The notes below the pieces were generated by a model. The model had not been told where the DNA came from, ran no database searches, and saw only the letters and a program-made list of their open reading frames with translations. This document shows, piece by piece, positions 30,237-42,483 of a stretch of 64,000 bases of DNA. A program made the translations under genes and the position numbers. Origin of the DNA: Mixophyes australis (lineage: Eukaryota; Chordata; Amphibia; Anura; Limnodynastidae); assembly GCA_036250195.1 (NCBI GenBank), contig JAVHZZ010000017.1, positions 434,001 through 498,000 of the forward strand, given 5' to 3'. Each line of letters starts with the position of its first letter. Position 1 is the first letter of the stretch.

Positions 30237-30897
30237 AGATGTGCAGACTCACAAGCAGCTCCCATGGGTCAGAGTTATACTGTTGCACCATGTTCAGCCA
30301 GAGATGTGCCTAGATGTAAAATTGTAATCAGGACACACGTTGGAGCTGGTAGGAGACAGATCTTCAATACCAAGCTCAGGATATCCAATAAACAACCCTT
30401 GGTCTCCTTGCAGGCTCTTTTTAAACAGTTCAGAATTCCCACTGGTCAAATCCCGTCCTGTAAGGTTATCCCAAGTCCGTACAGAATGCCATTGGCTCCC
30501 AAATCAGGGGTTGGATATGGGAGTGGAGAGAAGTCATCCCCACATGGGTTTCCCCCCAGCTGGTCTAGTGCATAGTAGTCTGACACAGTCCTAGAGAGAA
30601 CAATAGAGTAGCAAACTGGTTACTGCAGGGCTTAATCCCAGATGATGAATAGCAACTTCCTGTTTCAATCCCTTCTATACATTCATATGAATTGTTAACG
30701 AGTAACCACAAGAGAAATTAGCTCTTAAAAGTTTGTCCTCGTATGTACATTTTCTCAAAATAAAAAATAAATGGCTAAACTAATGTTATTATTTTGTTAG
30801 GGTGACTTGGAACCAAATTCAAGACACGCTGCCCACATTATACTATCATGTTACTTTGTACTGATACTACCTCAGTGATATAAGACAGTAGTAGTAG
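30237..30897. other. no recognisable feature
   Basis: Mixed sequence without repeats or supported coding. Confidence 0.3.
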
Positions 30898-31127
30898 ACT
30901 TACAAGATTTCAATCTTGGATCAATATAAGCCAATATGTATACATGGATATCCTCCTGGAATCTTGTCCTCTTACTGGATCTCCTTATGATAGGTGCTCA
31001 AAAGACAAGTGAGAACTGATAGTGCATTATCTCACGTAGCCAAAGTTTTATTGCACCAAAGAAGCATAAAAGCAATGTATAATAAAAATATTGGCTTATA
31101 TTGATTCAAGGTTGAAATCTTGTAAGT
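30898..31127. mobile_element. MITE with ~38-bp inverted ends
   Basis: ACTTACAAGATTTCAATCTT and following ATCAATATAAGCCAATAT at the left; the inverted form closes at 31127. About 230 bp. Confidence 0.75.
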
Positions 31128-31376
31128 GTATATCCGATAGGGGATTGAGAACACCAATCATGTGGTGTTTTTGTCGTAATTATCAACCCCCACTGGATCC
31201 TTGGGATATTTAGTGGTTTTCGGTGTAACCACATATTATATGTTACACTATAATATGATTTTTTTCTTTTCACTTTTTTTATGTGACCACAATCGTGGTG
31301 AATGCCAGAAATCTGAAAGTTACTTTGATCACTGCAAATTTCTGGAATTTGTGGAAGACATACATCAAGATGGAAA

Positions 31377-31378
<2 letters not shown>

Positions 31379-31430
<52 letters not shown>
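31379..31430. repeat. (AT)n microsatellite
   Basis: About 25 AT dinucleotides. Confidence 0.9.
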
Positions 31431-31432
<2 letters not shown>

Positions 31433-31518
31433 TCACAGTTGACTCTTTAAAACTGTTAGCGCCAGCTCTGTCACCATTGGTTATTTTTACAGTTTTATTA
31501 TTTTTGCACATTGTATGT

Positions 31519-31522
<4 letters not shown>

Positions 31523-31565
<43 letters not shown>
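31523..31565. repeat. (TG)n microsatellite
   Basis: About 20 TG dinucleotides, ending TGTACAG. Confidence 0.9.
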
Positions 31566-31567
<2 letters not shown>

Positions 31568-31639
31568 AGAGGGTGCTTTCAGTTGGTCTGCGCAGATATA
31601 CCAATCTTTTTTTTGTATTATAATCAACAATTGTCTGAG

Positions 31640-31975
31640 ACGCAAAAGAGGAACCAAGTATGACAGCCAGTATCCTGCTGCACAACGGATCACTAAAGCC
31701 ATGACAGCTATGTTATCACTGGATGTGGGTACAATTTCCCCATCAATGCATCAGGTTATAACCGATTAGTTGAGATCATGTGTCCACGTTACCAAATTCC
31801 ATCACAATCTTATTTCTTCTTAACAGCAATTGCTGTACTGTGAGGTTAAACAAAAAGTCCTTCAGTCCCTAGAAAATGTCATTGTACCGACTGTCCTCTT
31901 AGCTACAGATATGTGACAAGCGTCACTGGTCAAACAAAAGACTATATAACCGTGACAGCCCACTGGGTTGTGTAT
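31640..31975 (+). pseudogene. old hAT transposase fragment (H4)
   Basis: Aligns with H1 residues about 395-500: KYDSQYPAAQRITKAMTAML against KYDSSHPVAKRITDAMAAML, CPRYQIPS, and TTDMWTS-like TACAGATATGTG then TKDYITVTAHWV. Several stops and shifts; much more diverged than H2 and H3, so a different, older copy. Confidence 0.7.
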
Positions 31976-32788
31976 AATACACAGTGTCAGGTCATTCACC
32001 GCACCCTGCCATATAGCCGCTCACTAGGACAGATGTGATGCTGCCCCTCACACACAATTACCTTCACAGACAAACATTTAGATTGTAAAAGCAACATATA
32101 TAAATATATATATAATATATATATATATACAGTATATGCATTTTGTTTGTGGGGGGAGGGGGGGTGCTGCTCACAATCAAACAGTTCCCTATTTTTCCCC
32201 ACTAAATATTTCAGATGTCGCTGATACTGCCCCTGGCACTACTGTCATCAGATTTAAACATCTTTGATTTTAAAATTAAGAAAGAATAGTTTTTGTTAAC
32301 TCTTAAATAGTTTAATAATATACCCATCTGCTTCCACTTCTAAATGGCAGCTGAGAACAGGGAGGACGGCTATACATTGAAGATATCGATCCAATACTCA
32401 CGAGATCTGACATTTTACATGAAATGACATTTTGCCTCATTTTCAGATCGGAATTTGGAGCAAGACACGAGTCATGTCTCAATTCGACTCTGTACCCTAA
32501 AATTCCTGTCTATCTAATTCTATCTCCGTACCGCTCATCTCTAGTGAAACATAAAAAAACAAAATGTGGGGGAAAAGTAAAAATTCTTCTTGTTTCACAC
32601 ACAACAATGAGAAATACCCCACTAAGTAGTCTTATGCCAATATATAGATAGTTTTTTTATAACATAACCATTCAGGTCATGGCTTCACTTCCCTATAATT
32701 CACACAGTTCATCCATGTTACACATATGTACATAACTAAGACATAGGGCTGTCATACATATGGCCATTTACAGGTAGACAGCTCTCAA
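31976..32788. other. no firm feature
   Basis: Contains short AT microsatellite near 32097-32130 and G-rich run near 32148. CTCATCTCTAG near 32536 could be an old hAT end; not secure. Confidence 0.3.
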
Positions 32789-32935
32789 CCAATGGCTGAT
32801 CAGGGATTACTGGGCACTGAGCTACCTGGGTTGGTGATGTTACAGAATTCTCTTCAATCTGATTGGTTGGAAACAGCTGTTTACACTTGAATTTCAAACA
32901 GAGCGTCAGTCATCTCCACAGGTAATGTAAGAAGA
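32789..32935 (+). promoter_or_regulatory. possible promoter and non-coding first exon of the gene
   Basis: Two CCAAT-type sites (ACCAATGG near 32790; GATTGGTTGG near 32861) precede CATCTCCACAG then GTAATGTAAG, a good donor at about 32922. This is 2.7 kb upstream of the first coding exon, same strand. No TATA. Linkage is inference only. Confidence 0.25.
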
Positions 32936-33179
32936 CTGGGACGGGGATTGTATTATAAATGGGATATATTCAGGGGGTGAGAATAATTTACAGTCTGTGT
33001 ATTCCTGGTTTACCCATCTCTAAGCCCTGTGTTAATGGCTTTAACCTGGTAATAATATTTACAGTACAGTATAAGTATGAAAACTTGGACCTGATTTTAA
33101 ACCCAAATATCTCTAAGAATTTGAAGGTGAACACAAAAGGGAACATTTTCCAAAATGGTTTTACAGAAAATGTGTATTA

Positions 33180-33212
33180 TTTTTATAATTATTATTATTA
33201 TTATTATTTATT
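33180..33212. repeat. (ATT)n microsatellite
   Basis: TTATTATTATT run, 10 units. Confidence 0.8.
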
Positions 33213-33816
33213 TTTAAGGCCAAATGTGCTTTACAGATTAGTGAGGAAAACATGTCATACATAAAACAGCTACATACAATATAGATAAAATAAATGCTAA
33301 TATAAAAACCAAGGGTAGGGAGAACCCTTCTCCTGAGAGAGCTACAATCTAATTTTAGCAATAAAAGTGCAGCAAATAATGTATAAGCCAAAAATGCCCC
33401 ATAGTTAATAAAAAATGCCCCAGTTAGTGCCTTGTGCTTATTCTACACCAGGTCTGATGTTCTATGGGCCCTAGTGATAGTCTCCAGCCCTTTATTCAGG
33501 TAAGCCCACTTGTGGGGTCACAGAGGGAGCAGCAGAGTAACCTGTATATAATAAAAGAGTGAATCTACAGGACTGTAATGGTGCCCATGTGCATTAGCCC
33601 CAATGTGAACTAAACTAATCCAGAACTAACAAAATGATTTTAGTCCATCTTGAGCCCCCCATGATAGAGAACCAAAGATGGATGGAGAGAAAGGGGGTGA
33701 GTGGAAAGTAACAGAGATTTGAAAGGATGAGGAAGTAATGGGGTGAGGGGAGAAGGATGAGCGAGGGGAGACAAGACAAGGTTGGGGGTAAAGTGTAGAA
33801 TACATTTAAACACAGT
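33213..33816. other. no recognisable feature
   Basis: Purine-rich GGGGAG stretch at 33690-33790; nothing else. Confidence 0.3.
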
Positions 33817-34112
33817 GGGCCTGATTCATTAAGGAGAACAAAGCAATAAAGGACTATATTTGATCCTAGACAAAACCAGGTTAAAATGCAAGGGGTGCAA
33901 ATGAGTTTATTATTTTGCATATAAGTTAAATACTAGCTGTTTTTTCATGTAGCAAACAAATACTTGATAGCTTTATTTTTACACCGAATTTTAAAGCTGA
34001 ACTAGGACATGTCCTATCCCTAAATTTACCTCACTCTCCAATGCAACATGGTTTTGCCAAGGTGCAAAGTTACTCATTTATTTTGCTTTTCTTTCCTTAA
34101 TGAATTAGACCC
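33817..34112. mobile_element. MITE-like element (GGGCCTGATTCATTAAGG)
   Basis: Left GGGCCTGATTCATTAAGGA and right TCCTTAATGAATTAGACCC are inverted. The interior (ACAAAACCAGGTTAAAATGC, CAACATGGTTTTGCCAAGG) matches 36152-36454. Confidence 0.7.
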
Positions 34113-35580
34113 AGTACCTTTGGGACACATTTTTTGAGACCTGCTTTTAGTAACTTTTTTTATTAAATAATGAAGAGCTCTGAAAGTAACCATGTTTTGA
34201 ATAATTTTCCTAACAACAGATTGATCGCTAAGTCTGACAAGAGACAGAAAAATGAGTGAAGACAAACCTGTCATCCGCAGTTCTTCCAGATGTAAGAAAA
34301 ATATAAATGTGTTCATTAGGGCGGGGAACCCAGTGGTAGTATCAAACAAGAATTTAATACGGACATTTAGGGCACCCAGTGGTACACCCAGCACCCCCCA
34401 TCCTCCATCTTTCATGTAACTCCGATGTAACTTGTTGAGTCCTGAAGCCGCTGTCAGCATGTTCTGTTACAGACAGATAGCGCTCACCTTCCGGTCCTGC
34501 CCTGGTCTCTGGCTGTAGGAGAGCAAACTGCCAGTAAGGGGTAAGAGAAGAACTGCTCCGGGCCCTGACAGCAGAGTTTGCAGGGTCGTTTGTTTTCTAT
34601 GATTGTCAGCAAATTATGGCTCCATTTGTGTGTTTATTAACAGATTATGGCCCCGTTTTCTATGACTGATGCTATAATCCGGTGACAATTTTTAAGGTTA
34701 TCACTAAATATTATATGGGAGCTGCTTTACATATATAAAATAGCAGATTTCCTCCAACTGGATATGGGCTTTTTCTGGTAAGATATATTTTGGTTCCTCC
34801 CTATATCATGTTTGCGCCAATGCCTCTCAGTATGTGTTTTTTCCTTGTTTATGGTATAGTTTCACCACAATTGATAAGCAGTATGGTAGTTACCTCCCAA
34901 ATGTCCCAATTTCAGCAGAAGAGTCCACTATCCTGCCCGGGGACATATTTGTCCAGCTTGTGGGAATGTTGGGATAAGGGCGATAGCTAATGACCACGCC
35001 CTCACTGTGCCTTGACCACGCCCCATCAAGATGTGGTCATGTTTGTCTACTTTGTATGTCCCTGTATTTTGTATACTCTGTTTTTCCCAATACCTGTTCT
35101 GCCGATCACTGTGTTATATTACATATCAACTACGATAGTAATAATAATTAATGGGACTCATGTACTAGCCAAGGTCCACGGTTATGCCGCGGTAGCTAGC
35201 TTTTCCATGTAGATCAGTTATGGACTCTCTATCGGCATAGGCCACATTCTAATCGGAAAATTTCACAGAAGCGATGTTCAAATTGAAAGTCCCTTATCCC
35301 ACCTGAGTGTCAGACGGTGCAGACTGGATCTACACACAAGAGGGAGCTATTGCACACAAAGGAACGCACATAAGAGACAACTGGGGAGGAACTAAGGGTG
35401 AAAGGCACAAAACAGGGATAATGAACAAACACATGGATGAAGATCAGACACATAAGGAACATGTTTAACAGATTTTATATTGCTAATACCATGGGGTAAA
35501 TTAATGATAATTTATAGTAAAACAAAGTCACCCATCATTGAGAATATATTAGCTGATAATGAATATTCTTGTCTCCCCAG
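34113..35580. other. no firm feature
   Basis: Upstream of the first recognised exon. Contains no supported exon or repeat. Confidence 0.3.
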
Positions 35581-35672
35581 TGCCAGAAGCTGTAATGGAG
35601 ACCCTCGTTGGAGATCCCAATGACACCTCCCGGAGGAATAAGGAAAACATCGCTGGACATTCCATCGCTGAG
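35581..35672 (+). CDS. opening exon, copy B only
   Basis: After CTTGTCTCCCCAG, before GTAAAATG. 92 nt; ATG at 35595 starts METLVGDPNDTSRRNKENIA and the exon ends in phase 0 (SIAE). If translation begins earlier, the two bases before CCA join an upstream exon. Confidence 0.6.
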
Positions 35673-38600
35673 GTAAAATGTCTTGTCTACTATATTATAT
35701 ATGGAAGATCGTTGTTCAATTCTAAATTGAGGCACAGGTTAAGCTTCAACACATGTGACAATGCGCTTATGTTGTAATATTGTTACATTTTAGTTATATT
35801 ATAAGTAATATTCAGTCTTTATTCCATGCCTCCCAACTTTTGCAATCCCCGAATCAAAACAAAACACAGTTTGCAGCAGTGCGTCCATAAATGGAGGTGT
35901 GGTCACATCACAATGGGTGCGTGGCCACACCCTCATGGGCACCCTTTACCATCCTCGCCTAACAACGCCAAAGATTTTAGTCTCTTCTATGTATAAAGAT
36001 GTACATGTAATATTATGGGCCAGATTCATGTTCAGACTTATCTTGCGTGAAATAGACCTGCGCTTGCTCCAAAACGGACTTTACTCCAATTAACGCAATT
36101 GCATGTAATTCATGTCCAAAGCAAATGACACTTACGACTGCCTACAACACATAAGGGAACAATGGTGGCAAGGTTTTTCTCCTGGACAAAACCATGTTAC
36201 AATGCAAGGGGTGAAAATAGGGTTATTATTTAGCACATAAGATAAATACTGGCTGTTTTTCATGTAACACACAAATACTTGATAGCTTTAATTTTACACT
36301 GAAATTTAAAGTTGATCTAGGACATGCCCAACCCCAACTATAAATCTACCATGACATTTTAAATTTGCCTCCCACTCCAAGGCAACATGGTTTTGCCAAG
36401 ATGCAATGTTACTCCTTTTTTTACTTATTTTCTTTTCCTTAACAAATCAGGCCCATTGTATGTACAATATGCATTAAGGAGATCTTGATTTATGTATTTA
36501 ATGTAAAAAAAATATAAATATGATTATACTGTTTAGAGTTGTTCATCATTTTTTTTCTAGGCTTTATTTAAATACCTTATATTGCACATACGCTTGTGTG
36601 TATACTGCGCTGTGCTCTGTTAATGTACAACATGTAACGTTTAGGCAGATTGCACTTACACCCAGATTCAAACTGAAACACATCTTGATGTCCGCTTGGA
36701 TTTGAATATGGGTTCCGTGATCTTTTCTTAAGAGCAAGTTAGGTGCAAGTTGCGTTTGGACTTGAATCAGGCCCTATATGAGCCTCCTCTTCAAGGTTCT
36801 CATGTTTCCCTAATATGATACTCACCAGGTAGTGGTCCAGGTACCAGTTATTCCCACCAATGGTTCTTTAACATCCATGTTGCAAAGAGCCTGTGGTATG
36901 AATCAGCAGTCATTTTTATACCAGTATCATGTAAATTTCATCACTTAAATTCAAAGTTGAAATGTATTAATAGTCTCTAGTAACCTATGTCCTTGTTATT
37001 CCAATTCACTGGCTTTCCTTTGTATTGAGAGTCATTCATTTGTTTCCCTCCTACAGTATGTTTGTAATGACATTTACTTTTTATTTTCCCGGTTGTCTTA
37101 GGAGAGTGTATCAAGCCCGAAGTCACCACCACAGGGATTTTATGTGGGCTCCAGCTCGGAGGTATTTTCTACATATATAACTTTCTAAAGATATAAGTCT
37201 TTCCATCAGTGGACTCTTCATTTTATATTTACTTATTTTACACCAATGGTATATGGTTGAGGTTGAAGCCATAGGTCCTGGTGGTGATGTGATGGTGGGT
37301 GGTCTACAGCAACATCAAACTGTGTGGTGTGGTAAGACAAAAAATGAAATCCAGTCCCCTGGATGAGTGTAATTAAAATGATTGCCCCCTTGTTGTTCAT
37401 AATTAATCCCTAAATGATATTAATTATTATTAGTGCCCCCTTGATGATTATAAATTATAATAGTGCCCCCTTAATGATATAATTATTTTAGGGTTTCTCT
37501 CTTTTTTCGTCTCTCTTGTGTCCAGCACCTGTTCACGCAGTGTGTGCAGGGAGGCTCCTGACGTGACGTAATAACGCTGTCATACTTAGGGGAGCCGGGG
37601 GCCCCTGCATACAGTCACATCTGGGACTAGGTGCTGCTGGCAATTAAGATGGCAATTTTTAAAGGAGAACCCCGGCGTGATCTGTGTATCTGCTAAAATG
37701 TAACATTTTCAACTTGTATAAGTTAATGGTAGATGCAACTCATTTAGGAAATAGGACAGACTGTATAGGCGAGCATCACATATCTGGGGTTAACCACATT
37801 TACTTTTTATGTTCCCGGTTGTCTTAGGAGAGTGTATCAAGACCGCAGTCACCACCGCGGGTATTTTATATGGGCTCCAGCTCGGAGGTATTTTCTACAT
37901 ATATAACTTTCTAAAGATATAAGTCTTCCCATCAGCGGACTCTTCATTTTATATTTATTTATTTTACACCAATGGTATATGTTTGAGGTTGAAGCCATGT
38001 GTTGAGAGACTTTCATTTTTAAAACCCATATACTTCCTCCTACAATATGTTTGTAATGACAATTACTTTTACTGCCCCCGATTGTCTTAGGAAGATGTAT
38101 CAAGCGCCGGATCAGCACCCCCAGGAGTACATTTGGATTCCAGCTTGGCGGTAAGTTATGTCTAGGTATACAGCTTTCTAAACATATAAATCTTCCAATC
38201 AGCGGACTCTTCACAGATTGAATATGGTTGAGGTTGATGGGGCTTGTTAGCGGTGGGTGGTCTACACCAACAGCGAGCTGGGTGGAGGGAGGGCTGGAGC
38301 AAAGATGAAATCCAGTACTTCTCAGGTACCAGATGCAAACATCTGATCTCTATTATCTGTCTGCTAATATGGGTCATTTCTATATCTGACCTTGAGAAAA
38401 CTATCCTGTTCAGTCGTCACAATGACCGAAATATACTGTCTCCCTTTTTTTTTCTTTTCCTGGATTCATAGAACTCCCTTCCACTTACTTGTATACGTAT
38501 GAATGGAAGAGGTGTAACATAATCTACAAGAGTAGATCAGTTAGATATGAATATTCCCAACGGTCTGTGAGGTCATTTTGGTGAATGATGTTTGAGAACA

Positions 38601-39698
38601 GAGATGTCTCATGTTTATAATGACATTTACTTTTTCTGCATCCTGTTTTCTTAGTGTTGTGCACCAACACCGGATACAGCTTTAGAAAAATATCTTCTGA
38701 ATTACACCTTTAAGGTATGTTCTAGATATACAACTTTTTAAAATATAAGTCTTCCCATCAGTAGACTCTCCATATTATATTTATTTAACACAGATGGAAT
38801 ATGGTTGAGGTCATGGGCCTTGCTGGTTGGTGATGGTTTGGTGGTGGGTGGTCTACAGCAATGTGTACATATCAGATATCTATTATGCTCCTGTTAATAT
38901 GAATAATTTCTATATCTGCACCTGATAAAACTATGCTGCCCAGTCATCACAATGTATAAAATATTCTGTCTTCTTCTTACTCACCCACTTGTATGAGTAT
39001 GAGTGGATGAGGTGTAAAGTAATCTCCTTCAGTAGATCATTTCGACCTGAATAGATCTGACAGTTCATAAGGCCACTATGGGGAAAGATGTTTGAGAACA
39101 GAGATCTCACATCTATAATAGAGTTCTCTGGAATCAAATTGAATAAGAAAAGGTCCCGTACAGAGAGTGCTTGTTATGTGGCCATGGTGCACTGCTGGAT
39201 GACTGACAGTGATGCCTCAATCCCTGACCATGGTGATAGTATGGTGATGGTGATAGTATGATGTTTAAGGGCAAGTTACTCCACCCAGTGCAGAAACACA
39301 GGGCCAGGCCAGTGCCTCCTATAGAGAAGCACATGGCAGCAATCTGCACCCAGGAACTTCTAAGATAACAGAATTATACAGGTCACTCTTTCTTGCTTTA
39401 AAGACATAAGAAGTTGGGCAGTCAGGTGACATTTTTCGGACTTTGAGGTCATTACTCATAAGATCTGGTTGACCTGCTGTCATCATATTGTGAATGTAGC
39501 AAAGGAGGCAGAGTTAGATTAAGGATTTGGGGGGCCCAGGATACTTAAGAGAGGGGGGCCCTATGGTCTAACGTTAACAGCACAGTGCCATCATTCAGGG
39601 AGAGAGTTACTAAGTCACATAGTTCTAAACCTACTACAATAATACACTATTAAATGTCATGTGTGTATGTATATATATATATATATATATATAAAATC

Positions 39699-39758
<60 letters not shown>

Positions 39759-42483
39759 TGTAGTAATGTAGTAATCTATGTATGAAATGTAAAATTTACG
39801 TAAATTCAAATTTGCAATATCATCCTAGACCCTAGTAACTCCTATTCTTGTTATAACAATTCACTGGATTTTCTCTGTATTCATTTTTAAAAACCCATAT
39901 TCTCTCTCTGTAATAACATTTACTTTTTCTGCTCCTTGTTGTCCTATTAGTGCGCACCAAGACTGGAGTCACCGCCCCCAGGATTTTATCTGGATAACAG
40001 CTCGGAGGTATTTACTAAGATACAACTTTCTAAAAATATAAGTCTTCCCATCAGTGACCACTTCACATTATATTAATTTTACACAGATGGAACATAATTG
40101 AAGTTGAGGCCATTGGGCCTTGGTGGTGGTGGCGGTGGGAGGGCTAAAGCAACAGCAAGCTGGGTGGAGGGGTGGGGCAGAAAAATGGAATCCAGTTCAG
40201 ATACCAGGTACAGCAGAGGATATGTGGAAAAATCAGATTTCTATTATGCTTCTGCTTATATTAGTAATTTTTATATCTGGGCTTGCAAAACATTTAGATT
40301 TCTGTTGAGAACATGACAAAATATCCTACCCCACACTTGCTGCCTAGGTGTGATCTTTGGCTCAAAACTATCCTTTATTCCCCACATCCCATCTCTATCT
40401 CTCTGACCCCCTGACCAACATTGCTGTGTGACTGGATCATATAGCCCACTGAGCACTTTTTACAGTTGCAATCTGACCAATATACAATATATAGCACTTA
40501 ACCTCATGTATCAAACTTACATTGTCCCATAGGTTGTAAGCTTGTGAGCAGGGTCCTCTTACTTCTCTGTCTGTCTGTATTACCCAGTACTGTTTTATTA
40601 CTGTGTTTGTATCCATTTGTAAAGCACTATGGAATATGCTGGCGCTATATAAATAAATGATGATGATGATAGTACCAGAGGTAGCAAAAGTCAACACAAA
40701 GCCCAGGAGTAGAGCTGGACATCGGGAAATCTTCTACCTCCTGATAAAATTGATCTCTTTAGGAACGAGTGTTTGATTCCTGAGGGTTTCCCATTTCATG
40801 CAATGTTTGTAAATATCTGCTAAATTACACTATCAGCTACTATGATATCCTACTATTAGTCTGGGGATGGTCTTCTCATTTGTTTGGTTCACGTGAAGTG
40901 CTATCCTGTTTTACGAGTACTAGGAATGTATCTTTGGCTGTAGCTCCTAAAATTTCAGTCCATTATTGGTATTTGGCTTCCGCATGTAGATTAATATAAC
41001 AGACGCAACACAAATATAATCTGCCTTGTTTGTTAAACCATGCGCATGTCCTTTTGGCTTTGTCTACCTGTTTCTTTTATTAAGCTGACATTCTGCTATC
41101 TATATGTCCTCTTTTTAATTTCTGTCCAATGCCGTCTACTTCTACTACTGGGAATGTCTTGTTATGATTGGTTACTGCAAGTTACAGCTCATCTGTGATA
41201 TCTCCATCAGCTTAAAAAAACAAAACAACTTAATGCACATGCAGCCCCAGGAGTGAATTGCGTAAAACTAATGGTTGCTTCATGGTTAGGATATTGTACC
41301 TGTGTACATGGTTTACCCCATTGTGTAGTCATTCTTTTCATATGCATACATTTTATCAACAGTCAGAATTCTCAGCATCTGATGAAGTGAAGACAACTGA
41401 AGATGCTGGATGTGAAGTTCCCATCAATGAGGTATGGTGGCTTTTTGACTTCATATTTAGATGGATTCTATTATCCTCTGCAAAAGGTCTGATTGGCGGA
41501 AACAGATAGATCAGGGGGCGGCTTTGCTAAGTGCAGATAAGGCGCACAACTGTGTCTAGTTTTGCACTGTCATTTTAATGAGCTAGTTTGGGAGGAGAAG
41601 CTGCTTTTAGGGAAGCAACTGAATGTTTTGATGTTTGTATATGAGCCTTAGAGCTTCTGTAGTTCATCACATGACTTTATTAGAACACATAATGGTGAAG
41701 GAAGCTGGTAAAATTCATTATGTCCGCACAATTTGTGCTCTTTAATTAAGTTACATTCAGAGGAGGGAATTCAATTGACAGCATTACTCGTGAGAATAAC
41801 GCGTTCCTTGCACTATTATTGTTACTACGGTAATAGTGCACATTATTACCGTTAGTACGGTAATCTCAACATTGATTTTTGCTTGCAGCTCTGAAAGCCT
41901 TGAGTAGAGAGCCGCGTTAAAATTATCGTACTAACGATAATAGGGCGTGGGCTGCGTTATTCTCACGAGTAACGCTGCCAATTAAATTCCCCCATAGAAC
42001 ATCCAGGCCTGCGATAATAACTAATCCTTGTTACATTTACTAAGATCAGTATCAGTTTTCTTAGCAGGCTTGGACTCAAACTTTTTTCCCCTACAGAATA
42101 CACATGAGAAACAGACAGCAACAGAACGTCTTCATGCTGTATGCAGCTTGGTCTCAGACTGTACACCATCCCCACCAGAAAGACCACATGCCTCAATTGA
42201 CAACATCCCTTCTTCCGTTCCCGTGGTCATCACTACATCACCGCAGGTGGACACAAGAGAGATCACCATCGAGAATGATGCACAAGCAGATTTTTCATTC
42301 TTCTGTTTGTGCTCATGGTGCTGCCTTCCAGCAGACCAGCAGCAGCGGAGGCAACAGCAAACATCTGGCCCCCGGAGATCTCGTCTTCAGTCCCTGTGGA
42401 GGTGGATTCGTAAAAGATGTGGAAGGGTGGTTTCTGCGAGCAACATCAGTGGAAACCAAGACAATGGCAGCGCTGGGAACTGA
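35581..42483 (+). CDS. unrecognised spliced gene with tandem repeat exons, copy B
   Basis: Exons: 35581-35672, 37102-37161, 37828-37887, 38091-38150, 38655-38714, 39951-40007, 41363-41431, 42097-42483. From ATG at 35595 (G at -3 and +4) the joined frame gives 276 residues. All introns after the first exon are phase 0 with AG/GT ends. Exons 2-6 are copies of a 19-20-residue module (consensus near SPPPGFYLDSSSE), each followed by the same intronic signature, so exon and intron were copied together. The C-terminus has a Cys cluster (FFCLCSWCCLP) then basic residues. No signal peptide. I do not recognise the family. Splicing is predicted, not observed. Zinc-finger and retroelement debris surround it but are not part of it. 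Confidence 0.65.
36017..36774. mobile_element. MITE-like element with a second MITE inside
   Basis: GGGCCAGATTCATGTTCAGA at the left and GGACTTGAATCAGGCCC at the right are inverted. 36152-36454 inside is a copy of the 33817-34112 family. Lies in intron 1 of gene copy B. Confidence 0.55.
36152..36454. mobile_element. nested MITE, same family as 33817-34112
   Basis: Shares ACAAAACCATGTTACAATGC and GCAACATGGTTTTGCCAAG; closes with CAAATCAGGCCC. Confidence 0.6.
37102..37161 (+). CDS. repeat exon a, copy B
   Basis: 60 nt, same reading as copy A exon a (SVSSPKSPPQGFYVGSSS core). Confidence 0.6.
37828..37887 (+). CDS. repeat exon b, copy B
   Basis: 60 nt, phase 0; SRPQSPPRVFYMGSSSE. Flanks like exon a. 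Confidence 0.6.
38091..38150 (+). CDS. repeat exon c, copy B
   Basis: 60 nt; EDVSSAGSAPPGVHLDSSLA; Pro of copy A is Ser here. Donor GTAAGT. Confidence 0.6.
38400..38935. other. segment retained in copy B, deleted in copy A
   Basis: Flanked by similar sequences (GAAAACTAT..TG..CAGTC.TCACAATG) at both ends, of which copy A keeps one (about 7705-7728). Explains loss of exon c2. Confidence 0.75.
38655..38714 (+). CDS. repeat exon c2, present only in copy B
   Basis: 60 nt after TTTTCTTAG and before GTATGT; phase 0; CCAPTPDTALEKYLLNYTFK. The most diverged module, recognised by position, length, phase and the downstream CTTTTTAAAATATAAG signature. Deleted from copy A. Confidence 0.55.
39660..39752. 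repeat. (TA)n microsatellite
   Basis: Longer allele of the copy A microsatellite, with two short interruptions. Confidence 0.9.
39951..40007 (+). CDS. repeat exon d, copy B
   Basis: 57 nt, phase 0; CAPRLESPPPGFYLDNSSE (Asn for copy A His). Confidence 0.6.
40327..40670 (+). mobile_element. L2 LINE fragment, copy B
   Basis: Same insertion as 8968-9309, with the GGCGCTATATAAATAAA and (TGA)n end. Confidence 0.7.
41363..41431 (+). CDS. penultimate exon e, copy B
   Basis: 69 nt, phase 0; same peptide as copy A (begins SEFSASDEVKTTEDAG). Confidence 0.55.
41762..41993. mobile_element. MITE with ~38-bp inverted ends, copy B
   Basis: Counterpart of 10401-10632 in the last intron. Confidence 0.75.
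42097..42483 (+). CDS. terminal exon f, copy B
   Basis: 387 nt ending TGA; 128 residues. FFCLCSWCCLP here against FFCLCLWCCLP in A; otherwise the same protein. Confidence 0.6.
   Translation, partial: NTHEKQTATERLHAVCSLVSDCTPSPPERPHASIDNIPSSVPVVITTSPQVDTREITIENDAQADFSFFCLCSWCCLPADQQQRRQQQTSGPRRSRLQSLWRWIRKRCGRVVSASNISGNQDNGSAGN

Noticed and set aside
31201..31623. 140-codon frame across microsatellites
   Set aside because: Made of (AT)n and (TG)n translation (Tyr-Ile and Cys-Val runs).
34460..34600. Additional upstream exon of the unknown gene
   Set aside because: GC-rich stretch without a convincing AG/GT pair in a phase compatible with the opening exon.
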